Source: Actinomyces sp. Marseille-P3109
Lineage (GTDB): Bacteria; Actinomycetota; Actinomycetes; Actinomycetales; Actinomycetaceae
Assembly (NCBI RefSeq): GCF_900323545.1
Contig: NZ_OOHN01000008.1
Location: forward strand, 1,789,144 to 1,853,143
Direction: 5' to 3'
Length of the DNA: 64,000 nt
Positions 53,143 to 62,968 of this stretch are shown here, one piece after another. Below the pieces are notes generated by a model, which saw nothing but the letters and a program-made list of their open reading frames with translations, ran no database searches and had not been told where the DNA came from. Position numbers and translations under genes: made by a program. Positions within the stretch are counted from its first letter, which is position 1, and each line of letters opens with the position of its first letter.

Positions 53143-55110
53143 TCAGCCCAACAGGATGCGACGCTGGGCCTGGACGGCGGCGTCGGGCTGGGCGGGAATC
53201 GTGGAGATGAGCGTGCCGGCCATATCCCCTCCGGCCTGAGCCGTCACGATCGTGGCGGCGGCCAGGCCGCTCGGCGTGCGCGACGTCCCCGAGGAGGCCT
53301 CCCGCCCGCCTGCGCTCAGGCGGACGGCAGCGACCTCGGCCGGGACCTCGACGGCGGTGGCGCTGCCCTTGGCGACAGCGACATCCTGGCTCCAGGAGCC
53401 GTCGAGGGAGGACAGGGTCACGGTGGCGTCGTTCCCGCTGTTGGCCACGGTGACCGCGGAGGTCAGGGAGGACGCGCGAGGCACCGCCAGGAGGCCGGAG
53501 TCGGCGGCACCCGGCAGGGCTGCCTGCGCCCAGGCCTGGTCGTGGATGAGGGCCTGGGAGCGCTCCGGGTACTCGGCGGCGCTGCGCACCATGCGCACGG
53601 CCGCTCCCACCGGGGTGCTTGAGGTGACCTGCACCCCGTAAGTGCCTGCGGGCACGCCGGCCAGAGAGATATCGAAGACGGAGCCGGCGTCGACCGTCAC
53701 CGACTGGGCCCCGGCCAGTGGGCGGGCCCCGTCCTTGGCGAGCATGGTCACCGACACGGTGGCCGGGGCCTGCCCGGGGTTGACGATGCGCACCGCAGGG
53801 CTGTCGGAGGAGTCCGCGCCGGTCGTGGCATCGGGAACCTCCCCCTGGGAGGCGGGCTCGACGATCTCGACTCCGGGGACCACGAGGTCGGTGCTCGGGG
53901 CGGCTCCGGGGGTGATGACGTCGGTGCCGGCGGGCGTCTCCCCGTCGAGGGACTCGGTGACGAGGGTGGGGACCACGGAACCGCCATCGGCCTCGATGGA
54001 CACGGCGATGCGCGGGTCCTGGCTGCCTTTCGTCTCCAGGGTCAGGGAGGAGGAGCCGCCCGCGGGGATGGTGACCTCGCCGTTGCTGGGCAGGCTGAGG
54101 GGTCCGATGGATCCGTAGAGGTTCACCTTCGCGGTGGCGGGGGTGGCGCCGGGGTTGGTCAGACGCAGCTCGGCCGATGAGCCGGCCGCGATGGAGCCGC
54201 CCACGATCCAGGACATGGCGGCCGGCTGCGCGCAGGGGGCGGTGGTCAGCCCGCGTAGGTCACCGCTCTGGGTCAGGGTGGTCACCGATCCGACGGCGTT
54301 GGCGACCTGGCCGTCGGCGGGGACGAGGGCGAGGATGCCGCCCTCGGCGGTGCTCAGTGAGGTGGTGGCGTCAGTGGGGACGGGTTGGTCGGCGTAGGTG
54401 GCGGACTGGATCGCCTCGGCCCCGCCGGCAGGGATGAGGGTGGCGGTCGACTCCATGGCGCCGACGTCGGTGCCCCGCAGCGTGTTGGTGGGCGCATGGG
54501 GGCACACGTAGGTGGTCGAGGCTCCGGGCTCGGCCAGGCTGAGGGCCTGGAGCTGCGGGGTCGGCGCCGTCGGGGTGGCGTGCCCCCACCAGGTGAGACC
54601 GCCGATGGCGCCGGCGAGTGCGATCGAGGTCAGAATGCCGACGCCGCGGACGATCGACTGCCCCACGCTGCGGCGGTGCCGCCTGGAGCCGGCCGGAGGC
54701 TCCCCGGAGGAGGCATTCGACCTCGAGCGCCCGGGAGCCTCGGCGTCGGTGGGGCCGTCGGTCTCGACAGAGGCATCGGCGCCGGTCGACTCGATCGGCT
54801 CCTCGCTGTCGTTGTCCACCGGGTCAGCCGCGTCAGCTGCGTCGGCGCTGTCGATGCCCTCGGAGGAGTCCTCGGAGCGCTCGCCCCCGGAGTCGGCGCG
54901 GTGCTCCTCACCGGCCTCATCCGCCGCGGTGAGCGCGCCGTCGGCCTGGTCCGTCTGGTCCGTCTCCGGAGTGGTCTCGTGGCGCTCCGACGCATCGGAG
55001 TCGCGCTGGTCGGCGTGGCTCTCAGAACCGGGCCGGGGGTCGGTGGGCGAGTCGTTCTCGGCGTCGCGCTCCAAGTGGCGCGCGGTGTCGCCGTCGTGGG
55101 GCCGGGTCAT
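53143..55110 (-). CDS. DUF5719 family membrane-anchored protein
   Basis: 655 aa from ATG 55110 (MTRPHDGDTARHLERDAEND), overlapping the glycosyltransferase stop by 4 nt. Residues 1-125 are strongly acidic and Ser/Thr/Asp-rich. One membrane helix lies near 155-177 (GVGILTSIALAGAIGGLTWW), followed by a beta-rich extracytoplasmic part with repeated Ig-like segments (TNPGATPATAKVNLYGS; VNPGQAPATVSVTML). Paired with the giant glycosyltransferase across actinobacteria; probably a surface partner of it (inference). Confidence 0.85.
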   Translation of the reverse strand: MTRPHDGDTARHLERDAENDSPTDPRPGSESHADQRDSDASERHETTPETDQTDQADGALTAADEAGEEHRADSGGERSEDSSEGIDSADAADAADPVDNDSEEPIESTGADASVETDGPTDAEAPGRSRSNASSGEPPAGSRRHRRSVGQSIVRGVGILTSIALAGAIGGLTWWGHATPTAPTPQLQALSLAEPGASTTYVCPHAPTNTLRGTDVGAMESTATLIPAGGAEAIQSATYADQPVPTDATTSLSTAEGGILALVPADGQVANAVGSVTTLTQSGDLRGLTTAPCAQPAAMSWIVGGSIAAGSSAELRLTNPGATPATAKVNLYGSIGPLSLPSNGEVTIPAGGSSSLTLETKGSQDPRIAVSIEADGGSVVPTLVTESLDGETPAGTDVITPGAAPSTDLVVPGVEIVEPASQGEVPDATTGADSSDSPAVRIVNPGQAPATVSVTMLAKDGARPLAGAQSVTVDAGSVFDISLAGVPAGTYGVQVTSSTPVGAAVRMVRSAAEYPERSQALIHDQAWAQAALPGAADSGLLAVPRASSLTSAVTVANSGNDATVTLSSLDGSWSQDVAVAKGSATAVEVPAEVAAVRLSAGGREASSGTSRTPSGLAAATIVTAQAGGDMAGTLISTIPAQPDAAVQAQRRILLG

Positions 55111-58100
55111 GAGGCCACTTCCTTTCCGCGTCGCAGGGGCAGCGCTGCCACGAGGGTCAGGGCCCACACGGTCCAGATCGTGTAGGTCAGGAGCGAGGTG
55201 GACCGGCGGACGTGGGTCACGACCAGCTCCCCGGCCTCGGGGCCGACGGCGAAGCCCTGCTTCCAGCCTCCGTCCTGGCCGGGAACGGTGGTGGGCTCGA
55301 GGCGGCGGCCGTCGAGGGTGGCCCTCCATCCAGCATCGGCCCGCTCGACCATGACAAGGGTTCGGGTGCTCGCACCGGCGGGGATCCGGGTGCGGGTTCC
55401 GGGGCCGGCCCCGGTGGAGGCGACCGTGGTGACATCGCCGCCGTCGTCGATGAGGCTCAGGCGGGCCGAGTCGGGGTGGGCCGACGAGGTGACTCGCCAG
55501 GAGTTGCCCGAGGCCGTCTGAGCAAGCTGTTCCAGGCCGGGTGTGGAGGTCAGGCCCACGCGGGCCTCAGCGGTGACGGCGTCGCCGTCCTTGTCCGCAA
55601 GCAGGACGACGGCGATGCCGTGTGCCGCCAGGGCATCGGCGACATCCTTGTCCTGTCCGGCGGTGGCGCGGGTGACGAGCTGGGCGAGCTCGGCGTCGGC
55701 CGGATCCTCCAGGACCAGGCCCTGGCCCGTGGGTGCCGTGCTCAGATCCGCGCTCCGACCGGCCGTGGGCTTCAGGCGGGGGTCGGCCAGGGCGCTGCCG
55801 GCTCGGCTGCGCGTCTCGGCGTTGACCGCACCGGGCAGGACATCACTGACCTGGGTGCCGGGTCCGCGCCAGATGGTGGCCTGGAGGCCCTCGGAGGTGG
55901 AGGTGAGCTTGAGGACGCGACCCGCCGTGGCCGAGCTCTGGAACTGCTCGGCGATGATGGGAACCTGCTGGGTCGTGGGGCGCAGCGCCATGACCTGCGG
56001 GTTGCTGCCGCCGTGGGCTTGGAGCGACCAGGCGGCACCGACCATCACCGGGGCGAGCAGGATGAGGCAGGCGGCGACGGCGAGGGCCACCGTGATCCGC
56101 CGTGAGCCGGCGGCTGCCGTACGCGGCGCATCGCTCGCGGAGGAGGCGGTCTCAGCATCCTTGCGGCTCCTGCGCACCAGGGCCCTGCGGCCGTGGGCGG
56201 CGCGCCGGCTGACCATGTCCCAGATGGTCTCCCCGGCGGGCAGGGCCGCGGTGAGGAATCCGCTCAGGGCCAGGGAGACTCCGGCCCCGGCCCACCCGGT
56301 CACGGGGGTCAGACCGGCTCCGGAGACATCGCCACCCAGGCCGGTGGGCGTGCGCAGCGAGAGCCCCGCCAGCGCCAGACCGCCGAGGGCCAGGAGGATG
56401 CCGGTGCGGGCCGCCCGCACGCGCCGGGAGACGAACAGGCCGACGACGCCGAGAACCGGGACCAGGAGCAGCAGCACCCGAACCACGGCGCTCAGGACGC
56501 CGGCGGGAACGATCGCGTCGAGGGCGATCGGTGAGCCGGCCAGCAGATCAAGGCTGCTCGGCGTCGGAACGGAGACGGGCAGTCCGATGTCGGTCAGCAG
56601 CAGCCGGATGCCCTCGGCCCAGCCGTCCCTCTGCCCCAGTCGCCACGCGCCCCACCAGGCCGGGGCGGCGGTGACAGCCATGGGGACCAGGGTGAGGATG
56701 AGCTTGAAGCCGCGCCGCGTCGTGACCGACAGCAGGACGACGATGACGGCGAGCACGGCCGCGGTGGCCGGGACGGCCGCGACGACGACGCTCAGCAGCA
56801 GTCCGGCGACGGCGGCGGCCGTCGCCGACCCGTAGCCGTACTTCTCGGTGGAGGGCAGGTCGACCTCGGTCTCCGGGGCGGCAGGGTCGGGGACGCTGAA
56901 GGACTGCAGGACCTCGCGGGCCGTGGCGAGAGCCGAGGCCGCCCGACCGGTCTCCTCATCGTCCTCAGCACGGTCCTCGCCGGAGCCGTCACCGCAGTCA
57001 CCGTCCTTACCGTCGGCGGAGGCCTCGCTGCTCGAGTCCGCGTCAGACTCGGCCGACGCGGCGCCCTCCGCCGTCTTATCCGCCGACTCACCGGAGTCAT
57101 GCACCGGCCCATCGGCCGCCTCGCGGGCGTCGTCGGAGCTCGCCTCGGCCGCTGCCTCCTCGTCGAGGTGGGCCAGGTCGGTGACCCTCTCGGTGGAGAA
57201 TCGGTCGAGCTCGGCCCGTTCGTCATCAGTGAGCAGGTGCGCCCCCACGAGCCCGGACAGCACGAGGTCGCGCCGGTCGGCGCCCACGGCGCGGGCCAGG
57301 GCCAGTAGCGCCCAGGGAAGGACGAGGTGGACCAGGAGCGCGCCGAGGCGCCCCTGCCCCAGGGCGAGCAGCAGACCGGGAGCCAGGGACCACACGAGCG
57401 CGGCCCAGGCGCGCAGGGCCACCTTCCGGGTCATGGTGCCGGCGGCGAACCAGGCCCCCAGAGCGGCGAGCGGCACGGCCAGGAACACGAGGCCGCGCAC
57501 AAGGGTGCCGGCCCCCATTCCGAGGAGCTGGCCCAGCGCCATCGGCGCGGACAGGATCGCCAGCAGCGGCGTGATACCGCCCGGGTAGCCGTCGCCGGTG
57601 GCGATCCAGGTGGTCCAGGCGGCTTCCCACATCTGCCGCCAGCCGCCGTTGAACAGGGGTAGCGCCCCACCGGTGACAGAACGGGTGAGCAGCAGCCGGG
57701 ACAGGCCGTAGGTGCTCAGCGCCGCCACCGCCACCATGACGGCGCCCAGCGTCCGACGTCGGCTACGGGCCAGTGCGGCGAGCTCACGCAGCTCGAGCTC
57801 GCTGGGGGCTGCCGCGCGAGCACGGCGCTCCCGTTCCTGACGGGTGCGGTCACGGCGCACGCCGCGGATCTCGGCCGGAGTGGCGTAGAGGCGTCCCAGC
57901 GCGGAGGCGGGCACCTTGGTGTGCCGGGCGAGCCGGCGTCTGGCCGCCTTGATCCTGCGTCCGCGCCCGGCGACGGCCAGGGCCGCGCCGAGCTCGTCAC
58001 GGGCGAGCGCCGGCGCCTTGGAGGCGAGCCGCCACACGGCCCGCATCGCCCCGAGGATGACGAACCAGGTCAGCAGCAGGCCGATGGGCCGGGTGGAGAA

Positions 58101-59210
58101 GGCCGCCCAGTTGGTCAGCTGGGCGCTGCGGCGAGCGCGGAAGGATCGCTCGGGATCGGGTGCGGGGAGCCGGACCTCGATGGCCTCGGCATCGGTGCGG
58201 GACTCGGGCCGAGAGGCGTGGGAGACGTGGGCGGGCCGGCGCAGTCCCTGGTAGGAGGCCCGGCGATGGCGGATGACGGCGGTGGGCTCGACGATGACCC
58301 GGTATCCGGCCAGGCGCGCTGCACGGGAGAGCTCCAGGCCGTCGCCGAAGGGGCCCAGCCACGGGGCGATGCCACCGATCTCCTCCCACACGGCGCGGTC
58401 GATGAGGGCGCCGGCGGTACCCACCGCCAGGACGTCGCTGCGGTCGTCGTGCTGGCCCTGGTCGACCTCGCCGGGGACGATGTCGTTGGCGCGCCGGGCC
58501 GATGCCGTGGCGCGCAGCCCGACCTCCAGGAGCAGCTCGGGATTGTCCCAGCCCACCTGCTTGGGGCCCACGATTCCGACCGAGCGGGCGTTGGTCACGG
58601 CGGTGAGGAGCTTTTCGAGGCAGTCCTCCTCCGGGGCGGAGTCGTCGTGGAGGAGCCAGAACCACACCTGGTGCTCCGGCGTCTCCTGACTGGCCTGCAC
58701 GGGCGCCACGAGCTGCTGCTCGTAGGAGGTGATCGGCGAGAGCGCACCGGTGGGGCCGGTGATGGGACCGGATCCGGTCAGCAGCAGGTCGCGCACGGAG
58801 GTGCGCGATCCGCTTGATGACCCGTCGGTGTCCGAGCCGTCCGTCCCGTCGACGCCGTCCATGGCTCCTGTGCCTCGGCGCCTGCGGTTGCCGGCGGCAA
58901 CGAGCTCGGCGTAGGCGGCGAGCCCCCGCGAGACTGCGTCACCGAAGCTCTTGGCCTCCTTGACGCGGACGACGCGCACCGCGCTGGCGGTGTCGAGTCC
59001 GGAGCTCTCGACGAGCTCCTCGATCGGAGTCCCGTCCCCCAGCCCGTTGGCCCGCGAGGCGACGTCGACGACGAGGACGACGTCCGGCGGGCAGGTCTGC
59101 GAGGCGATTCCAGTCAGTGTCTGCGCCAGAAACGGGCTCGCCCCGGCCGACACAACGACGGCCAGGGCTCCTACCCGACTGGCTCCCTGCGCGGAGCCGG
59201 TGCGGGTCAT
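55107..59210 (-). CDS. Giant membrane glycosyltransferase (GT2 family)
   Basis: 1367 aa from ATG 59210 (MTRTGSAQGASRVGALAVVV). Residues ~12-330 form a GT2-like GT-A domain (VVLVVDVASRANG; LLHDDSAPEEDCLEKLLTAV; GPFGDGLELSRAARLAGYRV). A large polytopic part with many helices follows, interrupted by an acidic Ser/Asp/Glu-rich insert (~820-920), and a C-terminal extracytoplasmic beta-rich portion with a final helix. Such GT2 fusions build surface polysaccharide; the acceptor is unknown. Start overlaps the whiB stop, end overlaps DUF5719: one translationally coupled trio. Confidence 0.88.
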   Translation of the reverse strand: MTRTGSAQGASRVGALAVVVSAGASPFLAQTLTGIASQTCPPDVVLVVDVASRANGLGDGTPIEELVESSGLDTASAVRVVRVKEAKSFGDAVSRGLAAYAELVAAGNRRRRGTGAMDGVDGTDGSDTDGSSSGSRTSVRDLLLTGSGPITGPTGALSPITSYEQQLVAPVQASQETPEHQVWFWLLHDDSAPEEDCLEKLLTAVTNARSVGIVGPKQVGWDNPELLLEVGLRATASARRANDIVPGEVDQGQHDDRSDVLAVGTAGALIDRAVWEEIGGIAPWLGPFGDGLELSRAARLAGYRVIVEPTAVIRHRRASYQGLRRPAHVSHASRPESRTDAEAIEVRLPAPDPERSFRARRSAQLTNWAAFSTRPIGLLLTWFVILGAMRAVWRLASKAPALARDELGAALAVAGRGRRIKAARRRLARHTKVPASALGRLYATPAEIRGVRRDRTRQERERRARAAAPSELELRELAALARSRRRTLGAVMVAVAALSTYGLSRLLLTRSVTGGALPLFNGGWRQMWEAAWTTWIATGDGYPGGITPLLAILSAPMALGQLLGMGAGTLVRGLVFLAVPLAALGAWFAAGTMTRKVALRAWAALVWSLAPGLLLALGQGRLGALLVHLVLPWALLALARAVGADRRDLVLSGLVGAHLLTDDERAELDRFSTERVTDLAHLDEEAAAEASSDDAREAADGPVHDSGESADKTAEGAASAESDADSSSEASADGKDGDCGDGSGEDRAEDDEETGRAASALATAREVLQSFSVPDPAAPETEVDLPSTEKYGYGSATAAAVAGLLLSVVVAAVPATAAVLAVIVVLLSVTTRRGFKLILTLVPMAVTAAPAWWGAWRLGQRDGWAEGIRLLLTDIGLPVSVPTPSSLDLLAGSPIALDAIVPAGVLSAVVRVLLLLVPVLGVVGLFVSRRVRAARTGILLALGGLALAGLSLRTPTGLGGDVSGAGLTPVTGWAGAGVSLALSGFLTAALPAGETIWDMVSRRAAHGRRALVRRSRKDAETASSASDAPRTAAAGSRRITVALAVAACLILLAPVMVGAAWSLQAHGGSNPQVMALRPTTQQVPIIAEQFQSSATAGRVLKLTSTSEGLQATIWRGPGTQVSDVLPGAVNAETRSRAGSALADPRLKPTAGRSADLSTAPTGQGLVLEDPADAELAQLVTRATAGQDKDVADALAAHGIAVVLLADKDGDAVTAEARVGLTSTPGLEQLAQTASGNSWRVTSSAHPDSARLSLIDDGGDVTTVASTGAGPGTRTRIPAGASTRTLVMVERADAGWRATLDGRRLEPTTVPGQDGGWKQGFAVGPEAGELVVTHVRRSTSLLTYTIWTVWALTLVAALPLRRGKEVAS

Positions 59211-59527
59211 ACCGCGCGACGCTTGAGCTTGCGCCGTTCGCGCTCCGACATGCCGCCCCAGATACCGAAGCGCTCGTCGTTGGCGAGGGCGTACTCGAGG
59301 CACTCCTCACGGACCTCGCAAGTCGCGCAGACCCGCTTGGCCTCACGTGTGGAACCACCCTTCTCAGGGAAGAACGCCTCTGGGTCCGTCTGAGCGCACA
59401 GTGCGCGCTCCTGCCACGCCAGGGGTCCCTCATCGACGTCATCGCCACCGCCGAAGAGGAGCGAGAGCACCTCTGCGTCAGGCTCCTCCGGCTGCTTCAG
59501 CGGGCCGTCGCCGAGGATGTTCCACAT
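59207..59527 (-). CDS. WhiB-family iron-sulfur transcriptional regulator (WhiB2-like)
   Basis: 106 aa. Four Fe-S cysteines at 44, 67, 70 and 76, the GIWGG turn (88-92) and a basic C-terminal tail (SERERRKLKRRAV). Start ATG 59527 eight bases after GGGAGG. Its size, sequence and position before the glycosyltransferase recall WhiB2/WhmD, which controls septation. First gene of the whiB-GT2-DUF5719 trio. Confidence 0.93.
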   Translation of the reverse strand: MWNILGDGPLKQPEEPDAEVLSLLFGGGDDVDEGPLAWQERALCAQTDPEAFFPEKGGSTREAKRVCATCEVREECLEYALANDERFGIWGGMSERERRKLKRRAV

Positions 59528-59854
59528 GCTGGCCTCCCTTCGATCCGAGCTTCTTGTCAGTAAGAATTACATGCGTGTGAGACAAGGCCAGTCAAGCCGG
59601 GGAGGGAAACTTCACCCTCTCGTGACCATCGCTGCATTCCTTGATATCTCAAGGAAGAACCCCATCTGGCTTACACCATATGTTGACTTCCTACAAATCC
59701 CCTGGGAGGTAGCCGCGGCCTGCCTGACAGCAACAAAAGTACGGCTCTCCAGAGAATTTAAGGGGTGACCCCTCGCGGCAGCAGGCTGGTCCAACCGGCT
59801 GGACAGTACCAGGGAGATTCCTGAACGTCAGTAGATCTGCTTCAATCTAGGGCC
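59528..59854. other. 327-bp whiB / TIGR03089 divergent region
   Basis: Noticeably richer in A+T than its surroundings. Contains the whiB promoter candidate and probably the TIGR03089 promoter. No gene or RNA recognised. Confidence 0.5.
59566..59595 (-). promoter_or_regulatory. whiB promoter candidate
   Basis: Minus strand TTGACT (59590-59595), 18-bp spacer, TGTAAT (59566-59571), 38 bp before the whiB start: close to the sigma-70-type consensus. Confidence 0.55.
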
Positions 59855-60646
59855 ATGCACGACCCCTTGCTAGAGCTGCTTCCAGGCCCTCATGACGCCG
59901 ACAGACCGTGGCTGAATTGTTATGGAAACGACGAGCGCGTCGAGTTGACCGGACACGTTCTGTCCATGTGGTTGGCCAAGATAGCGGGATTGATCACATC
60001 AGAGTCCACGCCGGGTGACGGAGTCCACGTCGGGCTCCCGCCGCACTGGCGGACGGTGGCCTGGGCCTGCGGGGCGTGGCTGGCGGGGCGGACCGTCCTC
60101 CTGGGCACCGGTGAGGAGATCGAGGCCGCCGGCCTGACCCCGGAGCTGAGCGTCGCCTTCAGCCCGGAGGACCTGTGCGAGGAGGCGGAGGCGCAGGTGC
60201 TGGTCCCCGCGGCGTCCCTGGCGCTGCGCTGGCCGGGCGATCTGCCCGCCCTGGTGCTCGACGGCGCCGCGGATCTCATGTCCTATCCCGATCGCTTCAC
60301 GCCGGCGAGCCTCTCGGCGGAGCTGCCCTGCCTCACTGACCTCAGCAACGACCTCACCGAGACCGGGGCTCGGGGAGGAGCGTTGGGCGATGCACTGCCC
60401 GCCAGGCTGACGCGGGGTGAGCTGGTGGCCCAGGTCGAGGCCGTCGCCGGGGGCACCGGGGAACCGGGTACGCACGGGCCTCGCGCCGCCCTGGTGCGTC
60501 GTCCCCGAACGGCCGAGACGCTGCTGGGGGTGCTGGCCGCCTGGAGCACCGGGCGCACGGCGGTGGTCCTGACTCCCGAGGCAGGCGACGACGTCGCCGC
60601 GGCCGCGATCCGACAAGAGGGTATCTGCGAGGCTCAGCCCGACTGA
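59855..60646 (+). CDS. TIGR03089 family protein
   Basis: 263 aa. Matches the actinobacterial TIGR03089 group, distant relatives of AMP-binding enzymes: WLNCYGNDERVELTGHVLSM, then WLAKIAGLI, GDGVHVGLPPHWRTVAWACG, AWLAGRTVLLG, and a Thr/Ser/Gly-type LTRGELVAQVEAVA segment. It is much shorter than adenylating enzymes and lacks their C-terminal domain, so it is probably not catalytic in the usual way. Usually found beside the whiB/glycosyltransferase/manA set. Confidence 0.85.
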   Translation: MHDPLLELLPGPHDADRPWLNCYGNDERVELTGHVLSMWLAKIAGLITSESTPGDGVHVGLPPHWRTVAWACGAWLAGRTVLLGTGEEIEAAGLTPELSVAFSPEDLCEEAEAQVLVPAASLALRWPGDLPALVLDGAADLMSYPDRFTPASLSAELPCLTDLSNDLTETGARGGALGDALPARLTRGELVAQVEAVAGGTGEPGTHGPRAALVRRPRTAETLLGVLAAWSTGRTAVVLTPEAGDDVAAAAIRQEGICEAQPD

Positions 60647-60722
60647 CGACTCTCCTGCTCATGCAGGTGCAGCAGGTACGGGCAGCTCTGTACGGGCCGC
60701 CCTGCGGGGTACCGGCACCCCA

Positions 60723-61913
60723 TTAAGGGACGTCGGCCTGGATGAGGGTCCCCTCCCCCTCGACGGACAGGCTGCGCTCGTCGGCACCGACGAACACGGC
60801 CTCGCCCTGGGCGAGGGTCTGCGAGTCGGTCTGCGTCACCAGGGTCACGGCGCCCTCGACGGCCAGGAGGATGCGCGGCCCCCGCCCGGGGACCGGCAGG
60901 CGGCCGTCGGCGGCCACCACGGTGGTGACCATGAGCTCGAAGTCGTCCACCGGCGCGTAGTAGGCGCGGGTGGCTCGAGAGAGATACTCGGGGGCCGGCC
61001 GCACCGGGGGCGCCGCCACGTAGTCGACGCAGGCCAGCATCTCGGGGACGTCTATGTGCTTGGTCGTCAGCCCGGCGCGCAGCACGTTGTCGGAGGAGGC
61101 CATCACCTCCACCCCGAGGCCGGAGATGTAGGCGTGGACGCTGCCCGCGGGCACGAACAGCGCCTCGCCGGGCTGCAGGGTGACGGGGTTGAGCAGGAGC
61201 GCGGCAGCGATGCCGGGGTCGCCGGGGAAGGTGGCCGCCATCTTCAGGACGTTGGAGTCCACGCGCAGCGAGGGCGAGGTGCCGGCCTCGAAGCGGGCCG
61301 CGATCTCGGTGACGAGGTCGTCGATCTCCTGGGGGCTCGGGCGAGTGGCGGCCGAGACGACGTCGGAGAAGACCTGCCGGATGCCGTACCGGGTGGGGTT
61401 GAGGCGCAGGGTGCGACGCATCCGCCGGGCCAGAGGACTGTCCAGTCCGGCGAGGACCTCGACGGCGCGGCGCGGGGCCCGGAAACCTGCGACGGCCCGG
61501 AAACGGGTGAGGGCTAGAACCATCTCCGGCTTGTGGTTGGTGTCCTTGTAGTTGCGAGCGGGGTGGTCCAGTGCGATGCCCGCCTCATCCTCCAGGGCGC
61601 AGCCCTCGGCCGCCTGCGCCTGACTGGGGTGGACCTGGAGGGACAGCGGCTGCTCGGGGGCGATGAGCTTGAGGAGGAAGGGCAGCCGACGCCCGAAGCG
61701 CCAGATGATGTCGTCGCCCAGGAGGCGTTCGGGCTCGGCCTCGATGAGTGCGGACAGGGGCCCGTCCCCGCAGACTCGAGTCGGTCCGGCCGGGTGGGTG
61801 CCGTACCAGGCCTCCGCCCAGGGGGCACCGTCATCGGCCATGCCCAGGAGCGCGGGGATGGCCGTCGTCGACCCCCAGGCATACTGCTGACGGGCGGGCT
61901 CAAGTCGTTTCAT
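60723..61913 (-). CDS. manA: Mannose-6-phosphate isomerase, class I
   Basis: 396 aa. Interconverts fructose-6-P and mannose-6-P, feeding GDP-mannose and surface glycans. Starts MKRLEPARQQYAWGSTTAIP. Zinc-site motif QVHPSQAQAAEG, the NHKPEM motif with its glutamate, and the cupin region FVPAGSVHAYISGLGVEVMA are intact. Convergent with TIGR03089; only a weak hairpin near the ends. Confidence 0.95.
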   Translation of the reverse strand: MKRLEPARQQYAWGSTTAIPALLGMADDGAPWAEAWYGTHPAGPTRVCGDGPLSALIEAEPERLLGDDIIWRFGRRLPFLLKLIAPEQPLSLQVHPSQAQAAEGCALEDEAGIALDHPARNYKDTNHKPEMVLALTRFRAVAGFRAPRRAVEVLAGLDSPLARRMRRTLRLNPTRYGIRQVFSDVVSAATRPSPQEIDDLVTEIAARFEAGTSPSLRVDSNVLKMAATFPGDPGIAAALLLNPVTLQPGEALFVPAGSVHAYISGLGVEVMASSDNVLRAGLTTKHIDVPEMLACVDYVAAPPVRPAPEYLSRATRAYYAPVDDFELMVTTVVAADGRLPVPGRGPRILLAVEGAVTLVTQTDSQTLAQGEAVFVGADERSLSVEGEGTLIQADVP

Positions 61914-62123
61914 AGCGCCTCACCGTACCGGGAGCGGAACTCAACCGCGCCTGCGACAGCACCGTTCGGAGACATTTTCACTATGAAACCCGACGCAAAC
62001 AGTCCTGGCCGGGCAGCGCCCCGGGCTGCCGGAGGCCGGGACCTCAGGATGCCTGATGGCCTGATGAGGCGGCACCTCAGGCGAGGGCGTCAGGGCGGGG
62101 CCCGTCCCACCGCGATGGACGAC

Positions 62124-62162
62124 GACGGCGCCGCGAGCCACAGGCGGGCCCGCGGCGCCGTC
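62124..62162 (-). terminator. Terminator after rfbC
   Basis: gacggcgccgcg / cgcggcgccgtc, 12-bp perfect stem with a 15-nt loop, 22 bp after the rfbC stop. Confidence 0.7.
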
Positions 62163-62184
62163 CGGGTCAGCGCTCAGGGGGCTC

Positions 62185-62769
62185 CTAGCTGTTCCCCTCG
62201 GGTGCCGGGAAGGGGGTGACGTCGGCCAGGCGCGGATGGGCCTTGTCCTTGTCGGACAGGATCGCCTCGGTCAGCGGGATCGGCCAGGGGACGTTCGCCG
62301 TCTCGTCGGCCAGGTTGAGGAAGGTGTACTGGGCGTCGGCCGACCAGTGGTCGTTGACCAGGTAGGTGTAGGCGGTGCTCGGCTCCAGCGTCTGGTAGGC
62401 GTTGCCCACGCCCCGGGGCACGAACACGGTGACCGACGGGTCGATCTCGCAGGTGTAGACGGTCCCGAAGGACGGTCCCTCGCGCAGGTCCACCCAGGCG
62501 CCGAAGACGCGGCCTGTGGCCACCGAGATGAACTTGTCCCAGGGCTCGGCGTGGATGCCTCGGGTCACCCCGACCTCGTTGTTGAAGGAGATGTTGTTCT
62601 GCACCGGCCCGAAGTCGGGCAGCCCCAGGGCCAGCATCTTCTCCCTCTGCCAGTTCTCCTTGAACCAGCCGCGGTTGTCCCCGTGAACGGTCAGGTCAAT
62701 GTGCAAGAACCCCGGAATCGGCGTCGTCTCGACGGCGAGCGGCTTGCCCAGCTCGATCTGCCCCATCAA
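62185..62769 (-). CDS. rfbC: dTDP-4-dehydrorhamnose 3,5-epimerase
   Basis: 194-aa RmlC-type cupin. Catalytic-region motifs: [20 protein letters not shown] (active His), [11 protein letters not shown], and [13 protein letters not shown]. Third step of dTDP-L-rhamnose synthesis. In many Actinomyces RmlC is fused to RmlD; here it is free-standing. Divergent from rfbA, which carries out the first step; rfbB and rfbD are not in the window. Confidence 0.92.
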   Translation of the reverse strand: MMGQIELGKPLAVETTPIPGFLHIDLTVHGDNRGWFKENWQREKMLALGLPDFGPVQNNISFNNEVGVTRGIHAEPWDKFISVATGRVFGAWVDLREGPSFGTVYTCEIDPSVTVFVPRGVGNAYQTLEPSTAYTYLVNDHWSADAQYTFLNLADETANVPWPIPLTEAILSDKDKAHPRLADVTPFPAPEGNS

Positions 62770-62936
62770 TGGCTCCTTCTGTGTACGTAGTCAACGACGT
62801 CGACGTCGCCGCACTGGCAACGCCCTACCGGGGAAGTCTATCGGCGCTACCGCACCAGCACCTCTGAGACGGGACGGCACGGTCGAACGTGCCGCGCACC
62901 ACGGACATGCTCCCCCGAATCAGACGATCCTGGCGT

Positions 62937-62953
62937 CATTCGGCGTCCGAATG
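62937..62953. promoter_or_regulatory. Small palindrome before rfbA
   Basis: cattcgg-cgt-ccgaatg, 7-bp perfect arms, 16 bp before the rfbA start: a possible operator or leader hairpin. Confidence 0.35.
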
Positions 62954-62968
62954 GGTCATGCTTGGAGT

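Noticed and set aside
59731..59742. caaaagtacg resembling part of the rpoB-upstream inverted repeat
   Set aside because: Only ten bases match and the other half of the motif is missing; likely chance.
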